Shown: one piece after another, positions 25,940-35,051 of the stretch
Position numbering within the stretch: the first letter of the stretch is position 1
How the letters are laid out: each line of letters opens with the position of its first letter
Assembly (NCBI GenBank): GCA_009835985.1
Contig: VXWI01000036.1
Span: forward strand, 107,470 to 171,469
Length of the DNA: 64,000 nt
Direction of reading: 5' to 3'
Source: Acidobacteriota bacterium
GTDB lineage: Bacteria; Acidobacteriota; Vicinamibacteria; Marinacidobacterales; Marinacidobacteraceae
The notes under the pieces: generated by a model
The model's input: the letters and a program-made list of their open reading frames with translations, nothing else
What the model was told of the DNA's origin: nothing
Database searches by the model: none
Program-made: the position numbers and the translations under genes

Positions 25940-25963
25940 AACAACTCATATACTAGTCGTTAT
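25938..25963. promoter_or_regulatory. Palindromic operator over the hipB-like start codon
   Basis: Two 9-base arms, ATAACAACT (25938-25946) and AGTCGTTAT (25955-25963), are inverted repeats with one mismatch around CATATACT. The stretch is strikingly AT-rich against its surroundings and overlaps the start codon of the HTH gene, the expected place for HipB-type autorepression. The following 25964-26042 is AT-rich leader sequence with no gene. Confidence 0.6.
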
Positions 25964-26042
25964 CGATATTAGCAATCTGTTTGAAGGCATGAAAGAAGCA
26001 TGCCTCCAGAGTGCAGATCTCGGCCGGGGTCGGATCGTCCCG

Positions 26043-28997
26043 CTAGTTTGGGCTCGCGGAACTGCTCAGCGTCGCCCTCGCCTCGTTCAGCCGGGTGCGC
26101 AGAGCCTCGAACCGGCGACGGTGGACGATCGTGGGGGCGTCCAGCGTCCCTTGCCGGACGTCGTCGCCGGTGAACTCGCCGTACAGGCGGCCGAGACGGG
26201 CCAACGTGGAGGGATTCCGGAAGCCGCCGCCGGGCCGGAGCTGCCGGAGGGCGTCACGGGCGGCTTCGGAGAGGCTCTCCGGATCTCCGGCGGCCGCGGC
26301 CGCCCGGCACGATTCGCGAATCACGCCATGAATCTCCGCCAGGAAGGCCGCGCGCTGGTCATACGCGGCCTCGCTCACCGTGACCGAAGGGTCGAGCCGG
26401 ACTTCGAGCGGAACCGGCGGGGTTTCTCCGGCGCCGGTCAGGCGGACCTCGTAGGTTCCGGTGGGAACCCGGGGAGGAGGTGAGGCGCACGCGCCCCGTG
26501 CCTGCTCCGGCACGGCGCCTGCCCGGAGGTCCCAGACGATGCGCTGGAATCCGGACCGCGCCTCGACTGCGGGGCTCGCGACCACCTCGCCCGAGGCGTC
26601 CCGGATCTCGAGCGCCCGCTCCGCCGGCCCGCCGTCACCGGGGAGGAACACGGTCAGCAATGCGCCGGCCGGGGGGTTCTCCCCCGCGTAGCGCGCCTGC
26701 CCTTCGTAGCTTTCGTGCTTCCAGGGCAGGAAGACCGACGCCGACCCGGGTTCGAAGAGTTCGGCCGTCGCGGTCTCCGGGTCGTGCCAGGCGAGGGGGG
26801 CGCTGTCGTCCAGGATGTAGATGGAGCGCCCGTGGGTGCCGAACACGAGGTCCCGCTCGCGCGGATGGATCTCGATATCGTCCACGGGGACGTGGGGGAG
26901 TCCTCCGCCCACCCGCACCCAGGAACCGCCCCGGTCGAAGGAAAGGAACGCGCCGACCTCGGTGCCGGCCACCAGCAGGTTCTCGCCCCCGGGGTGCTCG
27001 ACGACGTCGTTGACCCATCCCCGCGGCAGCCCCGCACCGATCGGGGCGAAACTGGCGCCCCGGTCCTCGGACACGAAGACGTAAGGGGCGAAGTCGCCGA
27101 GATGATGACGGTCCACCGCCACGAAGAGGCGGTCTTCCCGGTGGGCCGACGGGGTGACGCGGCTGATCGTGGCCCGGAGCGCTTCGAGCGGCAGGTTGGC
27201 TTCCAGGAACTCCCAGGTTTGGCCGTCGTCGTCGGAGCGGGCCACCCGCCCGTCGTCGGAGCCGACGTAGATCAGGCCGGGAACCAGCGGTGACTCCGCG
27301 AGCGTGGTGAGGGTTCCCCAGTGGCTCACCCCGTCGTGCATGGAGAGCATCCCTTCGGCCGGGAGCACCCCCAGGATGGGGAGCTCGCTCCGGTCCTCGC
27401 GCAGCGTCAGGTCCTCGGTGGCGCGCCAGTCGCTGCCGAGATCGTCGGACAGGAAAAGCCGGTTGCCGCCGAAATAGAGGCGCCCCGGGGTGTGGGGGGA
27501 AGAGGCCATCGGCGAGAGCCAGTGGAAGCGGTAGCGGTCCTCGTCCTCGTCGGGGAAGGGCCGGACCGTGGTCCGGTTCCCCGCGGCGGTGTCGATCCGC
27601 ACGGGATTGCCGTTCTGGGAAGCGGCCAGGGCGATCCCGGGCTCCCGGGGTATCGCTTCCTGATCCATTCCGTCGCCGAAGTTGGTCTGCCTCCAGTCGC
27701 TGTTCAGGATGCCCGCCTGATTGCGGGTGGCGGAGGGGCCCACCCACGAATGGGTGTCCTGCGCGCCGCCGTAGATGTTGTACGGCGTCTCCATGTCCAG
27801 CGAGATCGCGTAGAACTGGGTGAGCGGAATGTTGTTGATCTTCCTCCAGGTCACGGCCCGGTCCCACGACTCGTAGATCCCGCCGTCGTTGCCGAGGAGC
27901 AGGTGTTCGGGAGCCTCCGGGTCGATCCAGAGCGCGTGGTGGTCGCCGTGGACCCCGATGTCGTAGGTCGGGGTCATGTCCCGATTGGTCGAGAAGGTGC
28001 GCCCCCCGTCTTCCGAGATGTGAAACTGCGATCCGAGCACGTAGACCCGGCGAATGTCCGTCGGGTCCACCTCGACGTGCGAGTAGTACATGGGACGCGG
28101 GTTCAGGTCCGAAATCCGCTCCCAGGACGCGCCGCGGTCGCCGGACACATAAAGACCCGAGGCCGTCCGGTGTTCCACGAGCGCGAAGACGTTCAGCGGG
28201 TCGGACCCGGCGATCTCGATGCCGATTCGGCCGAGCGGACCCTCGGGAAGCCCTTCGTCGAGGCGTTCCCAGGTGTCTCCGCCGTCGGTCGTCCGGAAGA
28301 TGCCGCCCTCGGGACCGCCGCCGTTGAAGCCCCACGGGGTCCGGCGGCGGGTGTAGGCGCCGGCGTAGAGGATGGCCGGGTTCCGGGGGTCCATCTCGAG
28401 GTCCACCACCCCGGTGTCAGCGGAGATGTCGAGCACGTGCTCCCAGGTCGCGCCGCCGTCCTCGGTGCGGAAGACGCCGCGCTGGCCGCCGGAACGCCAG
28501 AGCGGCCCGACCGCGGCCACGAAGGCGCGCCGCGGCCGGTCCGGATCGGCGACGATCCGCCCGATGTGCTCGGTCTCCTCGAGGCCGGCGTGGCGGAAGC
28601 TGTCCCCGCCGTCGAAGGACACGTACACCCCGTCGCCGAAGGAGGAACTCTGCCGGTTCGCCGGCTCGCCGGTGCCCACCCAGACGGTCGCCGGATCGGA
28701 CGGCGAGAGCGCGATCGCGCCGATGGAGGTGGTCGTGAAGTGGTCGAAGATGGAGTCCCAGGTGGCGCCGTTGTTCCGGGTCCGGAACAGACCCCCCGAC
28801 GCGGTGGCCGCGTAGAACTCCCAGGGGCGTCCGGGCACGACTGCCAGGTCGGAGACCCTTCCGGCCATTACCGCGGGTCCGATGGAGCGGAGCGGCAGGT
28901 CGTCCATGACGGGGGTGGTTTCCCCGGCGTTTTGGGCGGTGGCCGGCGCTGTCACCGACAGCGCAAGGGCCAATACGAGAAGGACGCGGTGATTCAT
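26043..28997 (-). CDS. Exported VPS10/sortilin-type BNR-repeat propeller protein
   Basis: A 984-residue secreted protein. The signal peptide starts at MNHRVLLVLALALSVTAPATAQ (ATG 28997; upstream in-frame codons to 29045 would spoil the signal). The next 700 residues are a multi-blade beta-propeller with at least eight Asp-box copies such as SFDGGDSF, TEDGGATWE, TTDGGDTWE, SGDRGASWE, SEDGGRTF, SDDDGQTWE, SEDRGASF and SFDRGGSW. The C-terminal 250 residues hold a strand domain (TVFLPGDGGPAERALEIRDASG) and then a helical bundle. This layout is common in Acidobacteriota and Bacteroidota and is often called glycosyl hydrolase, but no catalytic residues for that are seen. Role unknown; possibly substrate binding or surface display. 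Confidence 0.8.
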   Translation of the reverse strand: MNHRVLLVLALALSVTAPATAQNAGETTPVMDDLPLRSIGPAVMAGRVSDLAVVPGRPWEFYAATASGGLFRTRNNGATWDSIFDHFTTTSIGAIALSPSDPATVWVGTGEPANRQSSSFGDGVYVSFDGGDSFRHAGLEETEHIGRIVADPDRPRRAFVAAVGPLWRSGGQRGVFRTEDGGATWEHVLDISADTGVVDLEMDPRNPAILYAGAYTRRRTPWGFNGGGPEGGIFRTTDGGDTWERLDEGLPEGPLGRIGIEIAGSDPLNVFALVEHRTASGLYVSGDRGASWERISDLNPRPMYYSHVEVDPTDIRRVYVLGSQFHISEDGGRTFSTNRDMTPTYDIGVHGDHHALWIDPEAPEHLLLGNDGGIYESWDRAVTWRKINNIPLTQFYAISLDMETPYNIYGGAQDTHSWVGPSATRNQAGILNSDWRQTNFGDGMDQEAIPREPGIALAASQNGNPVRIDTAAGNRTTVRPFPDEDEDRYRFHWLSPMASSPHTPGRLYFGGNRLFLSDDLGSDWRATEDLTLREDRSELPILGVLPAEGMLSMHDGVSHWGTLTTLAESPLVPGLIYVGSDDGRVARSDDDGQTWEFLEANLPLEALRATISRVTPSAHREDRLFVAVDRHHLGDFAPYVFVSEDRGASFAPIGAGLPRGWVNDVVEHPGGENLLVAGTEVGAFLSFDRGGSWVRVGGGLPHVPVDDIEIHPRERDLVFGTHGRSIYILDDSAPLAWHDPETATAELFEPGSASVFLPWKHESYEGQARYAGENPPAGALLTVFLPGDGGPAERALEIRDASGEVVASPAVEARSGFQRIVWDLRAGAVPEQARGACASPPPRVPTGTYEVRLTGAGETPPVPLEVRLDPSVTVSEAAYDQRAAFLAEIHGVIRESCRAAAAAGDPESLSEAARDALRQLRPGGGFRNPSTLARLGRLYGEFTGDDVRQGTLDAPTIVHRRRFEALRTRLNEARATLSSSASPN

Positions 28998-29199
28998 GCG
29001 GATTCTCCGGACGGGTGGGGCCGGGTAGCGTATGGGAAGGTCCATCCGCGCTCTCCCGCCTTGGCAACATCACCACGGTGCGATGGTGCTGATGGGGCTT
29101 GGGCCGACGGGGCCGCCATCGTTCCAAGCTGAGCGGCCCCAGATCGACTGATCGGTTCACCACCCAGTGGGTGCGGCAGGAGGCGGCGCGCGTGGCGGT

Positions 29200-29997
29200 T
29201 CAGGATTGCCGTTGGGCCAAGAAGCCGCAAAGAGCCCCTGCGACGGCCACGACCAACTCGGCCTCCGTGGGATCGACAACCTGTTGTTCGCGGATGTGAC
29301 GACCGCGATCGGAGGCATAGCCCCAGAGTTTGTGGACGGCTTGGTCGAGTGGTGGGGGTAGGTCGAGCAACGACACCAGCTTGCCCAAAGTGAGATTGGG
29401 TCGACCGGCGACCTCTCGAGCGGTGCCTTCGAGTGCTCCCATGGCGTGCTGTAGGGCCCCGGTGATGTCGGGCTCCGGACGACGCGAGATGTCTCGAAGC
29501 GCCTCTCGCATTTCCTTCGCTGCGCGCTGGAAGCCCGAGTCTTCCAACGAGTCAGGGACTTCGTGGGTGCTCCGTGCGAAGATCTCCGAGCCCCTGCGAG
29601 AGATCTGCCCGTCGCGGAGTTCCCAGCCGATACCGGTCTCCAGGAGGAAGTCGTTCAGGCGTCGTTCGAACTCCTGGGCAGGCCGGGAGTCCCACGGCTG
29701 CATGGCGGCGATTTCGGCGTGCAGCGCCTCGATGATGTCGTAGACCTTGTGCCAGCGAGCCCCATCGATCAGCCAGGCGACCTCCTCCGAGATGTTCGGA
29801 TACTCGGACCAGTTGGCGGGATCGGGCCTTACCAACAGGACTCTGCAGATCACGCGGCGCATGGCGGACGGCTTCAGTCCCGCCTCCTCCGCAATCAAAG
29901 GAACAGCGGCGCGCAGTCGGGATGGGGCGTCCTCACGGACGAGGATCTCCGCAGCGGGCGCGCGGTAGCCCTGGCGGTTCGAGAATCGTTGGATCAT
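29200..29997 (-). CDS. AbiJ-like abortive-infection protein with C-terminal HEPN domain
   Basis: A 265-residue protein resembling the AbiJ group of phage-defence proteins. N-terminal half (1-100) matches AbiJ_NTD-type sequence: FSNRQGY, ILVREDAPSRLRAAVPLIAEEAGLKPSAMRRVICRVL, PDPANWSEYPN, WHKVYDIIEAL. The C-terminal half is HEPN-like: ALQHAMGALEGTAREVAGRPNLTLGKLVSL, then LWGYASDRGRHIREQQVVDPTEAELVVAVAGALCGFL, where the Arg-His segment is the likely RNase site. ATG 29997 has RBS AAGGAGG at 30006-30012 and a near-consensus promoter (TTGACA-17-GATAAT) in the shared region with the divergent HTH-HEPN genes. Family assignment is from recall of the AbiJ pattern; the activity is inference. Confidence 0.7.
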   Translation of the reverse strand: MIQRFSNRQGYRAPAAEILVREDAPSRLRAAVPLIAEEAGLKPSAMRRVICRVLLVRPDPANWSEYPNISEEVAWLIDGARWHKVYDIIEALHAEIAAMQPWDSRPAQEFERRLNDFLLETGIGWELRDGQISRRGSEIFARSTHEVPDSLEDSGFQRAAKEMREALRDISRRPEPDITGALQHAMGALEGTAREVAGRPNLTLGKLVSLLDLPPPLDQAVHKLWGYASDRGRHIREQQVVDPTEAELVVAVAGALCGFLAQRQS

Positions 29998-30035
29998 GGT
30001 AAGGGCCTCCTTGGGCAGCTCCCTGAGGGTCTCGG

Positions 30036-30123
30036 ATTATCGGCTTTGAGACTGAGAGTGTCAAGAAGCACGTCAAGACGAGACAAGATTTCCTGGACAT
30101 TCATGAGCATCCTGCTTTATACT
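30036..30123. promoter_or_regulatory. Divergent promoters with heptamer repeats between the AbiJ-like gene and the HTH-HEPN operon
   Basis: Minus strand: TTGACA (30064-30059), 17-base spacer, GATAAT (30041-30036), leading to the AbiJ-like gene. Plus strand: TGGACA (30094-30099), 18-base spacer, TATACT (30118-30123), leading to the HTH gene. Between them stand GTCAAGA at 30060-30066 and 30072-30078 and GACAAGA at 30082-30088. The first heptamer overlaps the minus-strand -35 box. This is the most consensus-like sigma-70 region in the window and suits a shared repressor site. Confidence 0.65.
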
Positions 30124-30155
30124 CTGTTCTGATCAGCCAGGAGGAGGCCCGCGAG

Positions 30156-30536
30156 ATGCACGAAACGGCAGTGGATCGGGTGCGGCGACGCCGCAAACAA
30201 CTGAGCGAGGAGATTGCGAAACTGGAAGAGGAAAGGGGTCGGTTGGACGCGTTCCTGACCGTTCACGAAGAGTTCAGTCGCCCCACGATCCGGACGATCT
30301 CCGGAAGGGAAATCGACGCGCTGTGTCTGGTCGTGCTGCGGGATGTCGACAAGCCAATGACGCCCGCACAGCTTGTAGGCGAACTCAAGAAGCGCTTCGG
30401 CGCCGAAATCGAGGCGGCGAATCCCGCGAGGCTGGTGTCCACGCGCATGTCCACGCTCGCTTCGGTCCGGAGCACGGAACATGGTTGGCGGCTAGTACTG
30501 CCCAGCATCACACCCGAATCGGAGGCGTACGAATGA
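30156..30536 (+). CDS. Coiled-coil plus winged-helix protein (HARE-HTH-like), first gene of the HEPN pair
   Basis: A 126-residue protein. Residues 1-45 form a charged coiled coil (VRRRRKQLSEEIAKLEEERGRLDAFLTV). Residues about 50-115 look like a winged helix of the HARE-HTH/restriction-associated type: REIDALCLVVLRDVDKPMTPAQLVGELKKRFG, then ARLVSTRMSTLASVRSTEHGWRL. ATG 30156 has an excellent RBS (AGGAGGAGG at 30139-30147). The following HEPN gene overlaps its stop by ATGA. A repressor or antitoxin role towards the HEPN protein and the divergent AbiJ-like gene is plausible from layout. Base composition is clearly less GC-rich than the rest of the window. Confidence 0.65.
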   Translation: MHETAVDRVRRRRKQLSEEIAKLEEERGRLDAFLTVHEEFSRPTIRTISGREIDALCLVVLRDVDKPMTPAQLVGELKKRFGAEIEAANPARLVSTRMSTLASVRSTEHGWRLVLPSITPESEAYE

Positions 30537-31423
30537 CCATGAAGACGAGTTACCGGGAACCGCTTTACATCTGGACGTGGCTCAACACGGCGCTGAAGAA
30601 GGAATGGCAGAAGTACTCGGCGACCCCTGTAACGCCGGACTTGATACCAGGACACGAGGCGGCCCAGGGGTGGGGGTACGTCGTCGCGGGGTACTCCCTG
30701 ATTGAACAGGGACTCAAGGCGATTCTTCACCTGCGGGGCCAGAAAAAACCACCGAAGACGCATTCGCTTTCAGTCCTGTTTGCTGAGCTGGCAAACGAGG
30801 ACCAAGACGTGCTGAGGGCTTACTACAGCGACTTCCGCCAGACGTTTCCCGGGATGAAGTCATTTCCTCTGGCGACCCTCGAGGACTTTCTAGTGAACCT
30901 GGACGGTGGGCGGAACGATCAAGGCAAGTTCATCGGCTCGTTCGACTGGCGCTATTTCCCGACGGAAGAAGGAAGTGGTTCCCCAATGCCCCTCGTTAGC
31001 GTCAACGTCATGCATGAAGTCATGTACGGGTGCGTTCAGCTCATCCTGTCGATCGAAAGGGGAGACCGTCACGCCAGCACATCCACTTATGGCTGGCGGC
31101 TCCATCGAGAGAGATCCCGGCGCCATCGCGACTGGCTGACAGTCAGGATGAACTCGCCAGGATGGGGAGAGGAGGGCGACCGACTCGAGATCCTTGCGGG
31201 ACCGGACCCCAGCGGTCGGTCCGACTACATAGTGTTTGAAGGCGGCCAGATCCGGGTCTTCTTCGCACCCCTTCCGAAAGCTGAGGCCATCGCGCTCCCG
31301 ATAGTGGACAAACGGCCCGAACTGGACTCCTTTGACCCCGCCGCTGCCTTCCAGAGCATCGGTGTCACCATGGACCGAACGATGAGGGATCAGGAACCCG
31401 CGTCCCGCCACATCATGTACTAG
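30533..31423 (+). CDS. HEPN-domain protein of unknown function, second gene of the pair
   Basis: A 296-residue protein from ATG 30533 (overlapping the previous stop by ATGA; the longer open frame from 30323 runs antisense-like through the HTH gene and is rejected). Residues about 45-90, GYVVAGYSLIEQGLKAILHLRGQKKPPKTHSLSVLFAEL, have the helix-loop-THSL pattern of HEPN domains. The long C-terminal part (about 150-296) is strand-rich with basic patches (RLHRERSRRHRDW), and I do not recognise it. Low GC compared with neighbours suggests recent transfer. HEPN proteins paired with a small regulator are commonly RNase toxins or phage-defence effectors; that is inference here. Confidence 0.6.
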   Translation: MTMKTSYREPLYIWTWLNTALKKEWQKYSATPVTPDLIPGHEAAQGWGYVVAGYSLIEQGLKAILHLRGQKKPPKTHSLSVLFAELANEDQDVLRAYYSDFRQTFPGMKSFPLATLEDFLVNLDGGRNDQGKFIGSFDWRYFPTEEGSGSPMPLVSVNVMHEVMYGCVQLILSIERGDRHASTSTYGWRLHRERSRRHRDWLTVRMNSPGWGEEGDRLEILAGPDPSGRSDYIVFEGGQIRVFFAPLPKAEAIALPIVDKRPELDSFDPAAAFQSIGVTMDRTMRDQEPASRHIMY

Positions 31424-31616
31424 GGCTCCCGGCCAATCCGACCAATGCTGACAGGGCCCCAGGAGCCCGGGCGATAGGGCACCGACTCACGACCTCGTAG
31501 CGTTGCCGTGCGGGTCTGGATGGAGACCGGCGGTCCAAGCCGGTACGCCATCGGGACATACGGCTCGACGCGCCGCGGGCCTGCGGCCCGGGTGCCGGTC
31601 TGAAGACCAGCGCGCC
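31424..31616. other. Intergenic stretch between convergent genes
   Basis: This 193-base gap separates the HEPN gene from the sigma-54 activator, which converges on it. It contains GC-rich inverted repeats, for example GACCGGC...AAGCCGGT near 31527-31545 and GCCGCGGGCCTGCGGCCCGG near 31571-31590, that could serve as terminators for both sides. No gene or RNA recognised. The change back to high GC marks the right edge of the low-GC accessory segment. Confidence 0.4.
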
Positions 31617-32618
31617 CTACGGGATCCCGTGGCGGCGGAGCTTCTGCCAGAGGCTCTGGCGAGAGATGCCCAGCTCCCGGGCGGCGCGGACCCGGCTGCC
31701 GGCGGCGCGGCGCAGCGCCCGCAGCAGGACGAGTCGCTCGAAGGCCGCCCGGGCAAGCGCCAGCCTGCGGATCTCGATCACCGCGTGGAGCGGGTCCGGC
31801 GCCGCAGGGGCCGGACCGGACGTCTCCTCGGTGCGTCCGGCCACCATCTCGGGACCGATGACGCCGGTTCCCGCGCGCCGCATCAGGGCTTCGGCGAGGA
31901 CCGACTCCAGCTCGCGGACGTTCCCCGGCCAGTGGCGGCGGGCCAGCGACTCAAGGGCCTCCGCCGACAGCCGGGCGGGCGCGAGACGGTGCCGGCGGGC
32001 GAGCCTCGCCAGGAGGGTCGCCGCGAGTTCGGGAATCTCCGATCGCCGTTCCCGGAGCGGCGGCAGGCGGAGCCGGACGACCCGCAGCCGGTAGAAGAGG
32101 TCTCGACGGAACTCGCGCGCGGCGGCGAGCTCGGCGAGCGGACGGTGGGTCGCCGCGATCAGGCGGAAGTCGGATCGCCGCACCCGGATCTCTCCGACCC
32201 GGCGGAACTCCCTCTCCTGAAGCACGCGGAGCAGGGTCGCCTGCCCCTGCGGCGAAAGCTCCCCCACCTCGTCCAGGAACAGCGTGCCCCCGTCGGCGGC
32301 CTCCAGGAGTCCCGGGCGCGCCGCGTCCGCCCCCGTGAAAGCACCCCGGGCATGGCCGAAGAACTCCGCTTCCAGGAGCCCGTCCGGCAGCGCGCCGCAG
32401 TTCACCGCCACCAGCGGACGGTCCCGCCGCGGGCTCCGGCGATGCACGTAGCGGGCGAGCAGTTCCTTGCCCGAACCCGTCTCCCCTTCGATCAGCACCG
32501 GCACGTCGAAGCGGGCCACGCGCGCCGCTTCCTCGAGCAGCGACCGCATCGCCGCCGACGCGGCCACCAGGCCGGCCGCGAGACGTTTCGGTTCAGGCGC
32601 GTTCCCGGACGACCGCAC
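31617..32618 (-). CDS. Sigma-54-dependent transcriptional activator without a receiver domain (PspF-like)
   Basis: A 333-residue AAA+ activator of sigma-54 RNA polymerase. The protein starts almost directly in the AAA+ domain: Walker A GETGSGKE, then [11 protein letters not shown] with the intact sigma-54-contacting GAFTGA loop, Walker [21 protein letters not shown] and [10 protein letters not shown] Fis-type helix-turn-helix closes the protein ([22 protein letters not shown]). No receiver, GAF or PAS sensor domain is present, so control must come from a partner protein, as with PspF and PspA. GTG/ATG candidates place the start near 32618, overlapping pheT by 26 bases. Its targets are not evident; no -24/-12 promoter was seen nearby. 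Confidence 0.87.
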   Translation of the reverse strand: MRSSGNAPEPKRLAAGLVAASAAMRSLLEEAARVARFDVPVLIEGETGSGKELLARYVHRRSPRRDRPLVAVNCGALPDGLLEAEFFGHARGAFTGADAARPGLLEAADGGTLFLDEVGELSPQGQATLLRVLQEREFRRVGEIRVRRSDFRLIAATHRPLAELAAAREFRRDLFYRLRVVRLRLPPLRERRSEIPELAATLLARLARRHRLAPARLSAEALESLARRHWPGNVRELESVLAEALMRRAGTGVIGPEMVAGRTEETSGPAPAAPDPLHAVIEIRRLALARAAFERLVLLRALRRAAGSRVRAARELGISRQSLWQKLRRHGIP

Positions 32619-35031
32619 CGTGGTTGGCCTTGAGCCGCTTCAGGATGGTGCGCCGCACCTTGGCAATGTCGTTCTCGTTCAGCGTCCGGTTGCGGGCCTG
32701 GTAGCGGACGGAGATGCCGAGGGACCGCCTCGCCGCCTCCCCGTCGCCCGGGGCGCCGGAACGCTCGACCAGGTAGTCGTCGAAGACACGCGCCTCCGCC
32801 ACCAGGGGGTGCCCGAGCGCCTCCCGAACGAGGTCCTGGGCGAGGACTTCCGGTCCCACCAGTAGCGCGAAGTCCTCGACCGCGGACGGATGACGCGGCA
32901 GGGGGGCGGCGGCCCTTGGCTCGGTCACTCCCGGAGCGGCCTCCAGCAGTGCCGTGAGGTCCAACTCCCACAGGAAGGCGTCCTGCCCGACTCCGAAGCC
33001 GGCCGCGGTGTCGGGGTGGACCTGACCCAGCACCCCGACGACACGGCCCTCCACCGAGACTTCGGCCGTCCGCTTCTCGAGCAGGCCGAAAGCGGCGGCC
33101 GGCCGGAAGGTGGGCGCGGTACGCAGTCCCGCGAGAATGTGCTCGAGCGGCGCCTTGGCATCGAAGAAGTCGAGCCCCTCGTCGGTCGGACTTCCGAAAC
33201 GGTCCACCCGGACGCCCACGACGAGCCCCGCCGCCTGCTCCCGTTCCTCCGGCCGGCCGTCGTCGCTCCCGGGTGCGGGGTGGTAGGACCTTCCGACCTC
33301 GAACAGACGCACGGCCCTGGCGCCCCGGGCCAGATTGCGCGCGGCGGCGCGCAGGATCCCGGGACGAAGCGATGTCCGGAGCGTGTCGCGCGCCTCTCCC
33401 AGCGGGTTCCGGACCTTGAGGCGGGGCGTGTCGCGCATCTCCGGCGGGGTCACCGCCGCGAGGTCCGCGTCCGACAGGAGCGAATAGGTCTGCACCTCGT
33501 AGAGCGCCGCTTCGGCGGCGAGATCGCGCACCCGTTCCCGCAGTTCGCGGGCGGGGAGCGCCGGATGATGCGGAATGGGGCCGGCCAGGGGCGACGCCGG
33601 AAGATCGTCGTAACCCGCGATGCGGGCCACCTCTTCCACGAGGTCATCCGGAACCCGCACGTCACGGCGCCAGTAGGGAACGCCGACCGTCAGCGTCCCA
33701 TCGTTCTCCTGCACCTCGAAGCCGAGGCCGTCCAGCGCCGCCCGCACGGCCGGCGCCGGGATCTCCATGCCGAGGACCTGCGGGATCCGCGAGCGGCGGA
33801 GCTGGATGGTGACGCCGGGTTCGCGTACCGGCCAGGCATCCACCATCCCTGCCGCGACGCGTCCGCCGGCGTACTCGGCGAGCAGCCGGCAGACGCGTGC
33901 GGAGGCGACCGGCGGCAGCTGGGGAGGCAGGCCCCACGCGAACCTCCGGGCTGCGTCCGAGAGCAGGTCGAAGGCACGGGCGGTGCGGCGCACGCTTGCC
34001 CGTTCGAAGTTCGCCACCTCGAGAAGGATGTTCCGCGTCGAATCGGTGATCTCGGTTTCGAGGCCCCCCATCACTCCGGCAAGCGCGATCGCCCCCCCGG
34101 GGTCCGCGATGACCAGCCGCTCCGGACTCAGCTCGTGGGTCTTCCCGTCCAGGGTGGTCAGGGCCTCGCCCGCGGCCGCCCGCCGGACGATGATGTGATG
34201 GTCGCGCACCGTGTCGTAGTCGAACGCGTGGACCGGCTGGCCCAGCTCAAGCATCACGTAGTTGGTGATGTCCACCAGGTTGTTGATCGGACGCATGCCG
34301 GCGGCCGTCAGCCGTTCCTGCATCCAGGCGGGGGAAGGAGCGATCTCGACATCCTCGATGAGGGCCAGGGTGAAACGGCGGCAGAGATCGGGGTCGGCGA
34401 TCTCGACGGAGGCGCGTCCCTCGATGCCGGGTCCCGGTCGCGGCGCCGAGACATCCGGCATGGTCAGCGGGCCGCCGGTGAGCGCCGCGACCTCGCGCGC
34501 CACCCCAAGGACGGACAGGGCGTCCGCCCGGTTCGGGGTGAGGTCGAACACGTAGACCCGGTCTCCGAGCACGTCCCGGAGCGGTGTCCCCGGCGGCCGG
34601 GAGGTGTCGAGAACGAGGATCCCCTCGTGTTCCGCCGACAGGCCCAACTCCGCTTCCGAACACACCATCCCGCCGGACACCACGCCGCGAATGCGGGACT
34701 TCTTCAGTTTGCGGAGATTCCCGGTCCGCGGGTCGGTGAGCATCGCCCCCTCCGGCGCGAACGCGATGTCCTGTCCGGTGGTCACGTTCGAGGCGCCACA
34801 GACGACGGTCTGCCGCTCCCCGCCCTTGTCCACGGTGACCAGCCGGAGCCGGTCGGCATCCGGATGGGGCTGCACGTCCAGCACCCGGCCGACGACCACG
34901 CGGTCCCAGTCCCCACCCGTTCGTTCGATGCCGGTCACCTCGAGACCCGCCAGCGTCAGCCGGTGGGCGAGGGCCTCGATGTCGTCCGGCAGCGGCACCA
35001 TCGTCTCGAGCCACCGGAGCGGCACGCGCAC
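32593..35031 (-). CDS. pheT: Phenylalanyl-tRNA synthetase beta subunit
   Basis: The large subunit of PheRS, needed for tRNA-Phe charging and for editing of mischarged Tyr-tRNA-Phe. 812 residues, the normal length. The start is GTG 35031 ([15 protein letters not shown]), matching the family N-terminus. The tRNA-binding OB domain (about 35-150) shows [24 protein letters not shown] and [15 protein letters not shown]3/B4 editing and B5 domains follow ([38 protein letters not shown]), and the C-terminal FDX-ACB domain has [12 protein letters not shown] and [19 protein letters not shown]. It follows pheS with about 20 bases between. Its stop lies inside the start of the sigma-54 activator gene. Confidence 0.95.
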   Translation of the reverse strand: MRVPLRWLETMVPLPDDIEALAHRLTLAGLEVTGIERTGGDWDRVVVGRVLDVQPHPDADRLRLVTVDKGGERQTVVCGASNVTTGQDIAFAPEGAMLTDPRTGNLRKLKKSRIRGVVSGGMVCSEAELGLSAEHEGILVLDTSRPPGTPLRDVLGDRVYVFDLTPNRADALSVLGVAREVAALTGGPLTMPDVSAPRPGPGIEGRASVEIADPDLCRRFTLALIEDVEIAPSPAWMQERLTAAGMRPINNLVDITNYVMLELGQPVHAFDYDTVRDHHIIVRRAAAGEALTTLDGKTHELSPERLVIADPGGAIALAGVMGGLETEITDSTRNILLEVANFERASVRRTARAFDLLSDAARRFAWGLPPQLPPVASARVCRLLAEYAGGRVAAGMVDAWPVREPGVTIQLRRSRIPQVLGMEIPAPAVRAALDGLGFEVQENDGTLTVGVPYWRRDVRVPDDLVEEVARIAGYDDLPASPLAGPIPHHPALPARELRERVRDLAAEAALYEVQTYSLLSDADLAAVTPPEMRDTPRLKVRNPLGEARDTLRTSLRPGILRAAARNLARGARAVRLFEVGRSYHPAPGSDDGRPEEREQAAGLVVGVRVDRFGSPTDEGLDFFDAKAPLEHILAGLRTAPTFRPAAAFGLLEKRTAEVSVEGRVVGVLGQVHPDTAAGFGVGQDAFLWELDLTALLEAAPGVTEPRAAAPLPRHPSAVEDFALLVGPEVLAQDLVREALGHPLVAEARVFDDYLVERSGAPGDGEAARRSLGISVRYQARNRTLNENDIAKVRRTILKRLKANHGAVVRERA

Positions 35032-35051
35032 TTCAGTCGGCTCCTGGAACG

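Noticed and set aside
30323-30532. Upstream extension of the HEPN gene from ATG 30323
   Set aside because: It overlaps most of the HTH gene in another frame with Arg-rich sequence; the ATGA overlap at 30533 is the natural start.
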